A DNA stretch of 64,000 bases from JBBIWA01 sp037439425 (GCA_037439425.1 JBBIWA010000006.1:74328-138327), one strand, 5' to 3'. Counted from the first letter of the stretch, positions 30,179-41,549 are shown. Notes: generated by a model not told the origin, from the letters alone. Program-made: numbers and translations.

Positions 30179-30760
30179 ATGCGGCGAAGAAGTATTGAGC
30201 TACTCTTCTGTTGTCTCATCCTTGCACTCAAGTTTTCTCTCATTGCCTGTTTCGGCAGTAACAATCGAGCTATACCGAGAGAGGAGGAGATCGCTATGAC
30301 TATTCAGCTTACCAGTTCCGCCTTCACAGAAGGGGGGCCTATTCCGGCAAAGTACACCTGCGATGGTGAGGATCTCTCGCCGCCTCTCAAGTGGAGCAAT
30401 GTTCCGTCGGGCACCAAGAGTCTTGCTCTCATATGCGATGATCCGGATGCGCCGGTTGGCACCTGGGTTCACTGGGTGCTCTATGACCTTCCCCCAACAG
30501 TCACAGAACTTCCGGAAGGAGTTGCCACTACGGAGGTCATCGCCAGTGGGGCCAAACAAGGTATCAACGACTTCAAGCGCATCGGATACGGAGGCCCCTG
30601 CCCGCCGCGAGGCAATCCCCATCGCTACTTCTTCAAACTCTATGCGCTGGATGCCGAGCTGCAACTCAAAGCGAAGGCGACCAAGCAGGAGCTGGTCCGC
30701 GCCATGGAGGGACACATTCTAGCCGAAGGGCAGTTGATGGGGACATACAAGAGAAAATAG
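30179..30760 (+). CDS. YbhB/YbcL family PEBP-like protein
   Basis: 193 residues if started at 30179, which yields a lipoprotein-type signal with a lipobox (SLIAC). A second in-frame ATG at 30296 has a much better site (GAGAGGAGG) and would give a cytoplasmic protein of 154 residues. The PEBP core has FTEGGPIPAKYTCDGEDLSPPL, DDPDAPVGTWVHWVLYDLP and GGPCPPRGNPHRYFFKLYALD, forming the ligand-binding pocket. Family function is poorly known in bacteria. It is followed 14 bases later by a TPR gene. Which start is used is not settled. Confidence 0.85.
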   Translation: MRRRSIELLFCCLILALKFSLIACFGSNNRAIPREEEIAMTIQLTSSAFTEGGPIPAKYTCDGEDLSPPLKWSNVPSGTKSLALICDDPDAPVGTWVHWVLYDLPPTVTELPEGVATTEVIASGAKQGINDFKRIGYGGPCPPRGNPHRYFFKLYALDAELQLKAKATKQELVRAMEGHILAEGQLMGTYKRK

Positions 30761-30774
30761 TTCATTGAGGCTCT

Positions 30775-31887
30775 ATGCTCCCAATTCTGCTGCTGACGCT
30801 CGCTCTTTGGCTCGGTCCTCAACAGGCGGTGGAGGTGACAACCAGATTCAATCGCGCTGTCGAGCTGCAGCGCCAGGGCGCGCTGAAGGAAGCTGCGGAT
30901 GAATATCGGACAGTGTTGGCCATAGCGCCCAATCATGCCGAGGCGCAGGCCAATCTGGGTGTAGTGCTGTCGCGGCTGGGACACTATGAAGAAGCTGTCG
31001 CCAGCTACGAAGCAGCCTTGCGTCTCAATCCTCGATTGACGCCCGTTTGGCTCAATCTTGGCATTGCCCATCATCGCGCCGGGCAGTTTGCAAAAGCGGT
31101 GGAAGCGCTGGAGCGTTTTCTGGCTCTGGCTCCAGACAACGTGCAGGCGCGCCAGTTACTGGGAGTCTCCCTGGTTGAGCTTGGTCGCGATGCTGAAGCC
31201 ATTGCGCAGCTTGAGCCGGCGTTAGCTGCTGCGCCTGAAGATGCAGCGGTGCTTTACAGCCTGGGACTAGCCTATCTGCGATTGCAGCGGCCTGAGGCTT
31301 TGGAGATGCTCGAGAAGCTGGCAGCATTTCCGGCGGGGGTTGCGGCCGCGCGCTTGCTTGAAGGCCAATGGCTGCTGGCTCGCTTTGAATTTGAGAAAGC
31401 CATTGCCGCGTTGCGCGAGGCTGAAAAACTCAATCCGGAGCTTCCGCGTCTACAATATTCCCTCGGTCTGTGTTACTTCAAACTGGGGCGCAACAAGGAG
31501 GCAATCCAAGCCTTCGAGCAGGAACTGCGCCGCCGGCCCCAAGACTTTCCCTCGCTCTTCTATCTCGCCTACTTGCATGAGGCGGAGGCAAACCTGGAAG
31601 CAGCGCAGCCATATCTCCAGGCTGCCCTGAAGCTGGAGCCGCAATCGCCGGAAGCCAATGCCTTGCTCGGCAAACTGCTGGTCAAGCAAGGCAAAGTGGC
31701 TGAGGCTTTAGTGCCGCTCCAATTTGCCGTTGCCAAAGACCCGCAGGATCCCGACAAGCGCTACCAACTGGCGCGCGCTTATCAACAACTCGGTCGTCGC
31801 GAAGATGCAGCACGCGAGTTTGCTGAAGTGCAGAGGCTAAAAGCTCAGCAGCTAGAGAAAGACCGGGCGCGGACTCCCAAACCGTAG
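30775..31887 (+). CDS. Tetratricopeptide repeat protein, probably exported
   Basis: 370 residues. A short N-terminal hydrophobic stretch (MLPILLLTLALWLG) suggests export. About eight to nine TPR units follow, such as EAQANLGVVLSRLGHYEEAV and NLGIAHHRAGQFAKAVEALE, repeated to the C-terminus with tail charged residues. These act as protein-interaction scaffolds. TTGAGG precedes the ATG. Close spacing suggests co-transcription with the PEBP gene. Confidence 0.85.
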   Translation: MLPILLLTLALWLGPQQAVEVTTRFNRAVELQRQGALKEAADEYRTVLAIAPNHAEAQANLGVVLSRLGHYEEAVASYEAALRLNPRLTPVWLNLGIAHHRAGQFAKAVEALERFLALAPDNVQARQLLGVSLVELGRDAEAIAQLEPALAAAPEDAAVLYSLGLAYLRLQRPEALEMLEKLAAFPAGVAAARLLEGQWLLARFEFEKAIAALREAEKLNPELPRLQYSLGLCYFKLGRNKEAIQAFEQELRRRPQDFPSLFYLAYLHEAEANLEAAQPYLQAALKLEPQSPEANALLGKLLVKQGKVAEALVPLQFAVAKDPQDPDKRYQLARAYQQLGRREDAAREFAEVQRLKAQQLEKDRARTPKP

Positions 31888-32292
31888 CGCCATTGCTAGG
31901 GCGGCAAGTCTCCGCTACGCTACTTGGCGGGAAAGACCAAAACCGCTTTATCTGGTTGTTATCCGGTCCTGGTAGGATGAAAGGGGAGATGTGACTATGA
32001 GTATACAAACCAAAAATCCGCGATCTGGCCGCACTGGAGCAACTTTGCCGCGAGATTGATCAAATGCCCGATGAGACGGCACTCCATCAACGAGTGGCGG
32101 AGTTGGCGCAAAAGATCGCTGAGCCGGAGAAGGGAGAAACAGGATCGGAAAGTTGAGCCGATGAGAGGGCGTTTCAGGTCGCAGCAGTGCGAGGGAAAAA
32201 CAGGGGTTGCGACTGGCAAAGCAAAATGAAGGTCCAGGAGTTGATCTGGCCGAAGACCGAATTAACCACACAGATTCGATTCAGCAATTGGC
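31888..32292. other. Intergenic region with one frameshifted small ORF
   Basis: The only gene-like item in this 405-base stretch is the broken ORF at 31997-32156. The remainder, including 32157-32292, shows no credible coding or RNA signal. Confidence 0.5.
31997..32156 (+). pseudogene. Small hypothetical gene frameshifted at an A5 tract
   Basis: AAAGGGGAGATGTGACT is followed by an ATG at 31997. The frame reads MSIQTKN and then drifts to a stop after 20 codons. If the run of five A (32015-32019) were four, it would continue as IRDLAALEQLCREIDQMPDE and on to a TGA at 32154, about 52 residues in total, mostly helical and acidic. The good ribosome-binding site and coherent second frame argue for a real small gene. 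It could be a true frameshift mutation, a slippery-site frameshift, or a sequencing error. Confidence 0.55.
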
Positions 32293-34059
32293 TTAGTTTT
32301 GGGCCCCCCACGATCTCACGGATTTCGAAGAGGAACCGGAGGAGATCTTTGTCCTGCCTCTTCCGCTCTCGCCTTCGATAATCTTCACCGCCCGGTCAAC
32401 TGGCAGCTTGGCTAACTTCTCAACCATCCCGCTCGGCCATTGAATGACGACTTCATCTACAACTTTAGCCTCACCTAAGCCGAAGTGCAGCCGCCAGTCG
32501 GAGTGTGAGATATAACTATCGCCACTGTGCACTTCGTCAATTTGCGTCAGGCTGCCTGCTTTGAGCGTGACGCGAGCGCCTACTGCATTGCGATTAGATT
32601 TTGTCCCAACCAGCTTCAGGCTAATCCAGTGGCCCGCTTTTGATCCGCCATCATTGCGCAGCAGCATCGGCGGGCCGTCAAGATCATTGATTACTACATC
32701 CACATCACCATCTTCGTCGTAATCACCAAAGGCCGCTCCACGTGAGGCGCGCCGCTCCAGGAATGCCGCGCCCAGCTCGGCTGCGCATTCAACGAAAGTC
32801 CCGTTGCGCAGATTGCGATAGAACAGCTTGCGCTGGCGATACATTCCGCCCGGATAGGCCCCTTCAATCTGTGGGTAGACGTGGCCATTGACAATGAGCA
32901 GATCAAGCCAGCCATCATTGTCATAATCAAAAAACTTCGTGCCCCAGCCCACATACGGCATACTCACATCCGCTGTTTTACTCGCGCGGGAAACGTCGGT
33001 AAAAGTGCCGTCAGCGTTTCTGCGATAGATCGTGTTGTATTGATCGGAGAAGTTGGTGACCACCAGGTCCAAACGACCGTCGCGGTCATAATCGCCAATC
33101 GAGATCCCCATGCTGCCTTGCTCGACGCCGCTTTCGTCAACTGCCCAGCCTAGCAGCAAGCCCATTTCAGTGAATGTCCCATCGTGATTGTTGCGATAAG
33201 CGTAGTTTGGCGTCGCATCATTGGCGACGAGAATATCCGGCCAGCTATCATCGTCAAAGTCCGTCCACATCACGCCCAGGCCGTAAAGCCCGTTAGGGTC
33301 ATCTACTTTTGCTGCCTTCGATACATCGGTGAAAGTACCATCGCCATTGTTGCGATAGAGCGTGTCGCCCGCGCCAGGCAAGCCACGCGGCCCGCACTGC
33401 ACCGGGACGCCGCGATACTGGCACAGGGAGCCTTTGCCGAACTGCGGCAGATCGTCCAATTTGAAATCCACGTAGTTGGCGACGAAGAGGTCCAGATCAC
33501 CGTCGCGGTCATAATCGCCCCACGCCGCGCCAGTCGAAAAGCGCGGATCAGCAACTCCGGCTCTGGCCGTTACGTCTTCAAATGTGCCATTGCCGCGATT
33601 GCGATAGAGGCGATTGGGTCCGAAGCAGGTCACATACAGATCATCGAAGCCGTCGTTGTCATAGTCCGCTACGGCTACTCCCATGGCCCAGCCTGGATCA
33701 GCCACGCCAGCCTTCGCGGCGGCGTCCTCGAAAGCTCCATCGCCACGATTGCGATAAAGCGCAGCCGCGGGCCGGGGCTTGCTTGCGAGCGCCGCTTCAA
33801 CCGTGTGAGAGTTGACCAGGTAGATGTCGAGCCGACCGTCGTTGTCGAAATCAAAGAACGCTACTGCGCCGCCTACGCTCTCGACAATGTATTTTTTGTC
33901 AGGCGAGGAGAGGTTGGCGAAGTTGATGCCTGCGGCTTTGGTCACGTCCGTGAAGATAATGCTGGTCTGAGCGCGATTGGCCGCGCATAGCAGGAGGCCT
34001 GTAAGCAGCGCAGCGACGCAAAACGATAAAGCGATTGGCTTTCGTCCGATCACACACAT
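32293..34059 (-). CDS. FG-GAP/VCBS repeat protein with ASPIC/UnbV C-terminus (CRTAC1 family)
   Basis: 588 residues from the ATG at 34059; a TTG nine codons upstream is less likely. A signal peptide (FCVAALLTGLLLCAANRAQ) is followed by seven-bladed-propeller FG-GAP repeats with calcium-loop motifs DFDNDGRLDI, DYDNDGFDDL, DYDRDGDLDL and similar. The ASPIC/UnbV domain lies at the C-terminus (RNAVGARVTLKAG...VVIQWPSGMVEKL). These secreted proteins bind calcium and may mediate adhesion or enzyme presentation. The gene ends 237 bases downstream of an isomerase gene on the same strand. Confidence 0.88.
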   Translation of the reverse strand: MCVIGRKPIALSFCVAALLTGLLLCAANRAQTSIIFTDVTKAAGINFANLSSPDKKYIVESVGGAVAFFDFDNDGRLDIYLVNSHTVEAALASKPRPAAALYRNRGDGAFEDAAAKAGVADPGWAMGVAVADYDNDGFDDLYVTCFGPNRLYRNRGNGTFEDVTARAGVADPRFSTGAAWGDYDRDGDLDLFVANYVDFKLDDLPQFGKGSLCQYRGVPVQCGPRGLPGAGDTLYRNNGDGTFTDVSKAAKVDDPNGLYGLGVMWTDFDDDSWPDILVANDATPNYAYRNNHDGTFTEMGLLLGWAVDESGVEQGSMGISIGDYDRDGRLDLVVTNFSDQYNTIYRRNADGTFTDVSRASKTADVSMPYVGWGTKFFDYDNDGWLDLLIVNGHVYPQIEGAYPGGMYRQRKLFYRNLRNGTFVECAAELGAAFLERRASRGAAFGDYDEDGDVDVVINDLDGPPMLLRNDGGSKAGHWISLKLVGTKSNRNAVGARVTLKAGSLTQIDEVHSGDSYISHSDWRLHFGLGEAKVVDEVVIQWPSGMVEKLAKLPVDRAVKIIEGESGRGRTKISSGSSSKSVRSWGAQN

Positions 34060-34296
34060 TGCTTTGAGGGGACCGCTGAGGAACAAGTATTAGGAGCGCC
34101 GGCCAATTGCCTGAGTTCCCACAGCAGAGGAATGGCAAGCCGCGAAAGAGAGGAGGAGGTCTTCATCTCACTCGCGCAACGCCCAGAAAGGATGAAAATC
34201 AAACCATGAAGATCACCAGGAACGCGAAGCTTGTCTCCTCTTCGTGCTCTTTGTGTCCTTCGTGGTTCATTTTCTGAGAAAAAAAGCTCAGGAGAT

Positions 34297-35190
34297 TCAG
34301 ACTTTCAGTTTGAGCTTCTCTTCCACGTAGCGTTTGCTGATGAGAGCGCATTCTTTCGGCGTGCGCCCGCCTTGCGCCCGGTCCAGCTCGATAATAATCC
34401 AGCCACGATAGTTGTGCTTCTTCATCACCTCCAGCACTGCCGGAATGTTGACCTGTCCCCGGCCGAGCTCAACAAACTCATAGCTGGGCCGCTCCTTATC
34501 TGTCTTCGGCTGGACGACGACGTCTTTGAAGTGCGGGTAGAGGAGGCGGCTGGCATAGTCATCAACGAACTTGACCGGATCACCTCCAGCAGCTTGCATA
34601 TGCGCGATGTCGGCCAGCACCCAAACATAGCGCGGGTCGGTCGCATCGAGGATCCAGTCAACCTCTTCACGCTTCTCACCGAGGTCGTTCATATGGTTGT
34701 GGTAGCCTAGCTTGATGCCGAATTCGAGCGTGCGTTTGCCGATCTCGGTCAAGCGGCGGCCAAGCAGCTTGTAGTCTTCCGGCTTGTTACCCGCTTTATT
34801 GCGCGCGCTGTCGGTGGCTTGCAGATAAAGGCCGCCCACGTCGCGCATAAAGCGAGCCATCTGGAGGCGGTCTTCGATCTCCTGCTTCTCGGTTGCTGGG
34901 TTGATCGAGACTCCGCCGCTTGAGATCGAAACCAGCGTCAGCTGCTTTTGCGCGAGCAGCTCTTTGAATTCGCTCACGCGAGAAGCATATTTCTCATAGT
35001 CGGGACGGCGAATCTGAATGCCGCGAAAACCGAGCGCAGAAATGTCCTCAATCGCTTGCTCGACGTTGCTGCCCCAGGTGATGGCGTGATAGCCGATTTT
35101 GAATTCTGGCGCAGCCACCACCGAAGGCGCCAGTTTGCCAGCCAAGGCCGCAGCGCCCGTACCGATCAGAAACTGTCTGCGTGAGAGCAT
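34297..35190 (-). CDS. Sugar phosphate isomerase/epimerase family protein, Tat signal
   Basis: 297 residues starting at the ATG at 35190 (MLSRRQFLIGTG), nine bases after AAGGAG; 55 upstream codons open in frame but have no site. A twin-arginine signal is present (SRRQFLIG). TIM-barrel residues: LGYHNHMND (metal-type Asp/His), YVWVLADIAHM (Asp), and WIIIELDRAQG (Glu). It pairs with the Gfo/Idh/MocA gene at 35377, 186 bases upstream, and probably acts on the same sugar or sugar derivative. It mirrors the pair at 1913-4327. Confidence 0.87.
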   Translation of the reverse strand: MLSRRQFLIGTGAAALAGKLAPSVVAAPEFKIGYHAITWGSNVEQAIEDISALGFRGIQIRRPDYEKYASRVSEFKELLAQKQLTLVSISSGGVSINPATEKQEIEDRLQMARFMRDVGGLYLQATDSARNKAGNKPEDYKLLGRRLTEIGKRTLEFGIKLGYHNHMNDLGEKREEVDWILDATDPRYVWVLADIAHMQAAGGDPVKFVDDYASRLLYPHFKDVVVQPKTDKERPSYEFVELGRGQVNIPAVLEVMKKHNYRGWIIIELDRAQGGRTPKECALISKRYVEEKLKLKV

Positions 35191-35376
35191 AAGGATTTTC
35201 TCCTTCCAAGGGTCTCTAATTCCTACTTTGTCAATAATCAGTAGTCCAGAGTCAGTTGAGCTGTTGCCCGTAGCGCATTGAGGAGAAAGTTGCTGCTGCT
35301 TGTGACTTTCCTGTAACGCCCGGGCCAGATCTGTTGCGCCACTAACGGCGGACAACGGGCAAGTGGCAAAGTAGTA

Positions 35377-36699
<1,323 letters not shown>

Positions 36700-37000
36700 T
36701 TGAAACTCTCCTTTCACCTCGGAGGCAGCCTCACCGGCCTTTCTCGGATGGAGCTTAGCAACAAGGTTCTGGATTTTGAATCTGAAACTCGGGCAAGCTG
36801 CGGCGGCGCGCGCTCAGAGTGATGATGCACGGCGCGTCCCCGCTACAATCTCGAAGCCCTGCTCCTCGGTTACTGGCCCGGATTATCTAAGATGGTTTGA
36901 CCAACTGTCAAGCACATATTATGCTACGTGCCGCTTCTTTTGCAGTTGTCTCTCGTCATCACTCTGGATTATCTGAAACCATCTGGCAATTGGAGGCCAA
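36700..37000. other. Divergent intergenic region
   Basis: Lies between the dehydrogenase at 36699 and the transporter at 37001. No gene is seen and I could not assign a clear promoter or operator. Confidence 0.4.
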
Positions 37001-38299
37001 ATGGATCAAGATATCGCCACTGTCCGCGCCGAGGCAGCGGCTGTGGGTCATTTCAAGATCAGACATCTGCGCTGGTACATCTGCGCGCTGCTGTTCTTTG
37101 CAACCACGATCAACTACATTGACCGGCAAGTGCTCAGCATTCTAGCCCGGGATCTGCAAGCCGCTATTGGTTGGAGCGAGGTCGGATACGGCTACATTGT
37201 CACAGCTTTTCAAGGAGCCTATGCGCTCGGGTTATTATTGGCTGGTCGCCTGATGGATTGGTTAGGCGCGCGCGCTGGTTACACGCTGGCAATTATCTTT
37301 TGGAGCTTGGCGGCGATAGGGCATGCCATCGCCCGTTCTGCGTTTGGTTTTGGCCTGGCACGTGCTGCGCTGGGATTGGGCGAAGGGGGAAACTTTCCGG
37401 CAGCGATCAAGACCGTGGCCGAGTGGTTCCCTAAAAAAGAGCGCGCGCTGGCCACGGGCATCTTTAATGCCGGGACAAATGTCGGCGCGGTTATCGCCCC
37501 GCTAACCGTGCCGTGGATTGCGCTCACCTTTGGCTGGCAATGGGCTTTTATTTTGACGGGCGCGATTGGCTTGCTCTGGCTCATCTTCTGGCTGCCGCTT
37601 TATCGCCGTCCGGAAGAACATCCACGCTTGCTGGCAGAGGAACTGGCTCATATTCAGAGCGATCCGCCTGACCCTCAGGCGAAGATCTCCTGGCTACAAC
37701 TGATGCGCCATCGGCAGAGATGGGCTTTTGCGGTTGGCAAGTTCATGACCGATCCGATCTGGTGGTTCTACCTCTTCTGGATTCCCAATTTTCTGCGCCA
37801 GAACCACGGGCTGGATCTTTCGACCGTGGGCCTTCCACTGGTAGCTATCTAACTGATTGCCGATGTCGGCAGCATTGGTGGCGGCTGGTTGTCGTCTGCA
37901 CTGATCAAAGGCGGATGGAGGGTCAATGGCGGGCGCAAAGTGGCGATGCTCATCTGCGCGCTGTGCGTGGTGCCGATTATCTTCGCCTCGCAGATCAGCA
38001 GCCTGTGGGCAGCGGTCAGCCTGATTGGTCTGGCAGCCGCGGCGCATCAAGGTTGGTCAGCTAACATCTTCACTCTCGTCTCAGATATGTTTCCGCGCCA
38101 CGCCGTGGGATCCGTAGTGGGCATCGGCGGCATGGGAGGGACGATCGGCGGGATGCTGATTGCGACCGTCACCGGTTACATTTTGGAGTTTACGGGAAGC
38201 TACCTGCCAGTCTTCCTCATCGCTGGCTCGACCTATCTGGTCGCACTTTTGATCATTCACTTGCTAGTGCCTAGATTACAACTGGCGAACGTGAGTTGA
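37001..38299 (+). pseudogene. MFS transporter (hexuronate/sugar-phosphate type) with an in-frame TAA
   Basis: The frame opens at an ATG at 37001 with TTGGAGG upstream, reads INYIDRQVLSILARDLQ and EGGNFPAAIKTVAEWFP (ExuT-like motifs), and hits TAA at 37850-37852. The same frame then resumes at once with LIADVGSIGGGWLSSALIKG and continues to a stop at 38297-38299, giving all 12 helices. In ExuT-type proteins the stop position is usually a tyrosine in IYLIADVGS, so one base change (TAC/TAT to TAA) explains it. Reading: recent nonsense pseudogene or base-calling error. It may have imported a uronate for the adjacent pathway. Confidence 0.85.
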
Positions 38300-38838
38300 T
38301 TCGGTGATGATCATAGCGTTTTGAACCTAAGCGGAGAACGAGCGCCGTGGACGAAAGCTCGTGCGCTCTCAGATGATTTCAGAGGAGTCTTTCAGGTCGT
38401 CACGGACGACGCGGGAGAGATGATGAAGACCTGGGAGCGCAAACTTGCGAGTCTGCAAGGATTTCACTCTTAACGAGCACGCAAGGGTGCGTGCGCTCCC
38501 AGGGATTTTCCGCAGGAGAGGGGCCGCGGGCAAACTGCAGCTCTCTCTTATCAACCCCGTCTCAACCTCATCCGTTCACCCGCAAAACGATCAACGCTGG
38601 ATTCAATAGTCAACATAATTGCAGGAGGGTCTCGCTCTTTGCTTGCAGACACACTCTTCCCTGCCCGGCGCATTCTGAACCTGCTAACGAGTTCAGTTAC
38701 CTTCTACGACATCACATTGGCAACCGACGGTGAGATAGCGTCCGCCGTATTGCTCGACTGTGGCCAGAAGGCCCTCCCTGTACTTCTCCAACTTTTCCGT
38801 ACTTCCAACACATCGAAGTGGCAAAACATCAACTCCGG
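38300..38838. other. Intergenic region with a REP-like hairpin
   Basis: No credible gene. It carries the second copy of the palindromic repeat at 38431-38502; the remainder is unassigned. Confidence 0.5.
38431..38502. repeat. Shorter copy of the CTGGGAGCGCA inverted-repeat element
   Basis: CTGGGAGCGCA (38431-38441) is inverted in TGCGTGCGCTCCCAG (38488-38502). The interior differs from the element at 22613-22793 and is shorter, but ends in the same GCACGC-type hairpin. Both copies lie between genes. Confidence 0.65.
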
Positions 38839-40089
38839 TCACCAAGCGGCCTTTGCCGTGATGGCTCGATCAATCTTTGTGTATCCAAATCCGGCCGCTG
38901 CAATCAGCATCAGCATCAGTGCCACCGCGTAGTAAAGATTTCTGATCCCCATCCACTCCGCGATGGTGCCCGCGGCCAGGAAAGAGAGCAGTTGCGCGAC
39001 AGTCATCAATGACATCGCGCTGCTGCTGACCCGTCCCAACATCTCCGCTGGCGTTTCCTCTTGCATCAAGGTCTGCGATGGCACCAGCACACACGAAACG
39101 GCTATCCCGAAGCCAAGACAACACAGTAGCGTCACCCAGACGCGACCGAATGCTGCTAAAACAAAGACGCTGAGGCCGATGACCAGAATGCCCAAGATCA
39201 CCAGGTGCAGCTTTGATTGTCGCTGCCCGAACCTGCCGATAACAAACGAACCGAGAATCGTTGCCACTCCGACCAGCGAAATGATCATCCCGAAAATCCG
39301 CGACTGCGCCGCGAGAATGTCACGTACATAAACCGCAATCAGCGCATCGAAAGCTCCCAGCGCCAGAATCGCTGCGACCATCGAAGTAATCAAAAAAAGC
39401 AGCGCCCGATGGTGAATGATAAAGTGCAAGCCTTCAAACAGCTCTTTGACGACCGCTTTCTTTTCCGCATCCGGTTCAACCCTCTTGCGCGGTAGAGCCA
39501 GTAGCGAAAGCATCGCCGCCGAAAAAAGAAAGCTGAAGCTGTCTAGGTAGAAGCAAATCTTCTCTCCAGCCCAGGCAACCAAAGCGCCAGCTACTGCCGG
39601 GCTAATGACCCGGTTGAAGTTTACCGTCTGCGAATTGAGCGCGTTGGCCACGAGCAATTCTTCTTTGCGCACCAACTGCGGAAGGGCCACCATCTGCGCA
39701 GGCAGGAAAAAGCACGACACCGCGCTCAGCGCAAAGATGAGCAGATAGATTAGCGGCAAGCTAGCCGCCAGCGCCAGCAGCGCAGCCAGCACGGCGCGGA
39801 TCAGGTCGCTTGCGATCATCGTCCGCTTGAGGTTCCAGCGATCCACGAAGACTCCGGCGAGGGGACTTAAGAAAGCCGCCGGGATGACGAAAGCGATCAT
39901 AATCCCGCTGACCTGATACGGCGTGCCTTGCCAGCGGAAAGCGACCAGGCTGAACAACGCTAGCACCGCCAGCCAATCACCGAAGTTGCTCACCAGATTG
40001 GCCAGCCAGAGCGCCAGGAATTGTTTGTTCTTGAGCACCTGCCCGAAGCTGACAGCGGCAGGAGTTTTAGGAGATCGTTTTTCTGTCAT
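38839..40089 (-). CDS. MFS transporter, exporter-like (EntS/MFS_3 type)
   Basis: 416 residues with about 12 predicted helices. Typical segments are LALWLANLVSNFGDWLAVLA, FLSPLAGVFVDRWNLKRTMI and the central charged loop LPRKRVEPDAEKK. The family includes siderophore and drug exporters; a specific substrate cannot be assigned. The start codon overlaps the stop of the preceding M20 peptidase gene in the sequence ATGA (40086-40089), so translation is probably coupled and the peptidase and exporter may act together, for example on a peptide. Confidence 0.88.
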   Translation of the reverse strand: MTEKRSPKTPAAVSFGQVLKNKQFLALWLANLVSNFGDWLAVLALFSLVAFRWQGTPYQVSGIMIAFVIPAAFLSPLAGVFVDRWNLKRTMIASDLIRAVLAALLALAASLPLIYLLIFALSAVSCFFLPAQMVALPQLVRKEELLVANALNSQTVNFNRVISPAVAGALVAWAGEKICFYLDSFSFLFSAAMLSLLALPRKRVEPDAEKKAVVKELFEGLHFIIHHRALLFLITSMVAAILALGAFDALIAVYVRDILAAQSRIFGMIISLVGVATILGSFVIGRFGQRQSKLHLVILGILVIGLSVFVLAAFGRVWVTLLCCLGFGIAVSCVLVPSQTLMQEETPAEMLGRVSSSAMSLMTVAQLLSFLAAGTIAEWMGIRNLYYAVALMLMLIAAAGFGYTKIDRAITAKAAW

Positions 40090-41366
40090 CGTCGCCTCAG
40101 CGGTGCGCTGAGCTGATCGAGCGCTAGCACCATCAGCAGCACTTTCTTGATGCCGTGATAGAAGGGCTCGATCTCACACCATTCACTCAGCGCATGGGCA
40201 TTCTCGCAGGGAGCGGCGCCGGTCGAGATGGCTGGAATGCCAGCGCGCAAAGCGGCGATAGAGTTATTCGAGCCGATTAGTGAGATCTTCGGTTTCTCAA
40301 ATCCCATCGCGATATGCACAGCTTCGACCATCCGCACCATCGGCGAATCGCGGTGGCCAGGCAGCTGCACTGCTGTGTTGGCTCCCAACACTTCCGTCTT
40401 AACCGCCATCCCAACGCGCTCAGCTTCTTCTTTGAGGATGGCAGCGATCTTCCGTTCCAGATCAGCGATCACTTCATTACTCGTCGAGCGCAAATCTACG
40501 GTGAACCACGCATCGGCCGCTTTCGCATTGACAACTTCGGCCCCGCCTAGCATGCCGATGTTGACGTAAGCTGGTGGGTCTTTCGGCAAAGGCAATTCAT
40601 AGATGCGCGCAATGGCACGCGCTAAAGGCAAGGTCGCGGAATATGGCGGTGGTGGCTGGCGAGAATGACCGCCCGGACCGATGAAGTGATGACGATACTG
40701 ATAAATGCCCAGGCCGCCATAGGTGAACCCTTCATAGCCTGTGCCCATCCCCGCATCGAGCGCGACGTAGTAATCAATCTTGTCTCGATTCTCTTTGATG
40801 AATGCCGCGGCCCCACGCAAGCCGACTTCTTCCTGCACGGTAAAAACAAAGATCAGATCGCCTTTGGTTTTGATCTCAGCGTGATCGAGCGCGCGGATGG
40901 TGGCGAGGATGGCTTCAATGTTGCGCGTATCATCACCTACGCCGGGCGCGTGAATCTTTCCTTCCTTGACTGTTGCTTTGATCTGCAAGCCCTCTTGAAA
41001 GACCGTATCCAGATGCGCGTCTACTACGATCGTTGGCCCGCCGCCAGTGCCTTTGCGCACTGCGATCAAGTTGCCAATGGAGTCGTAGCGAATCTCTTGC
41101 AGCTTGTAGCGGCGCAACTGCTTTTCAACGTAGGTGGCGCGCTCTTTCTCTTTGTATGAAGGGGCGTTGATTTCGGTGAGCGTGATCCATTCGCGCAAAA
41201 TGGCGTCGCGGTTTTGATCCACGTGCGCGAAAGCGGCTTTGACCTGTGGCTGAGCCATTAAGGCTCGGACCTGCTCGACATACTGCCTGACTTCCTGAGC
41301 GGTGGCGGTGAGGCAGATAGGGAGCAGGACGCTCGTGAGCATTAATCTCCAGGTACTTCTTCTCAT
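40086..41366 (-). CDS. M20/M25/M40 family metallopeptidase, exported
   Basis: 426 residues with a signal peptide (MLTSVLLPICLTATAQ). Zinc site residues: IVVDAHLDTVFQ (His, Asp bridging), the GVGDDTRNIEAIL segment (Asp), TVQEEVGLRG (catalytic Glu and metal Glu), and the C-terminal ENAHALSEWCE (His). The dimerisation domain holds the middle part. It resembles PepT/tripeptidase-like enzymes that remove N-terminal residues from peptides. AGGAGGAAAGG precedes the ATG. It is coupled to the exporter gene through a 4-base overlap. Confidence 0.9.
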   Translation of the reverse strand: MRRSTWRLMLTSVLLPICLTATAQEVRQYVEQVRALMAQPQVKAAFAHVDQNRDAILREWITLTEINAPSYKEKERATYVEKQLRRYKLQEIRYDSIGNLIAVRKGTGGGPTIVVDAHLDTVFQEGLQIKATVKEGKIHAPGVGDDTRNIEAILATIRALDHAEIKTKGDLIFVFTVQEEVGLRGAAAFIKENRDKIDYYVALDAGMGTGYEGFTYGGLGIYQYRHHFIGPGGHSRQPPPPYSATLPLARAIARIYELPLPKDPPAYVNIGMLGGAEVVNAKAADAWFTVDLRSTSNEVIADLERKIAAILKEEAERVGMAVKTEVLGANTAVQLPGHRDSPMVRMVEAVHIAMGFEKPKISLIGSNNSIAALRAGIPAISTGAAPCENAHALSEWCEIEPFYHGIKKVLLMVLALDQLSAPLRRR

Positions 41367-41549
41367 TCCTTTCCTCCTGATAAAGTGGCGGTTTGGTGCT
41401 CAGGAGATTAAAAATCACTCTCTACTGACCACTGGGAGCGGGCTCCTGTGCACACCTCACTGAAAACTGCTGCAAACAAAATCGTGGTCGCCCTACTTGG
41501 TCAACTGAAAGCCATTGTAAGAAGCTGTCCGATGACAGCAGCTTTATTT

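Noticed and set aside
33184..33990. Plus-strand 268-codon frame inside the CRTAC1 gene
   Set aside because: Complement of the FG-GAP repeats; repeat-driven open frame without a site.
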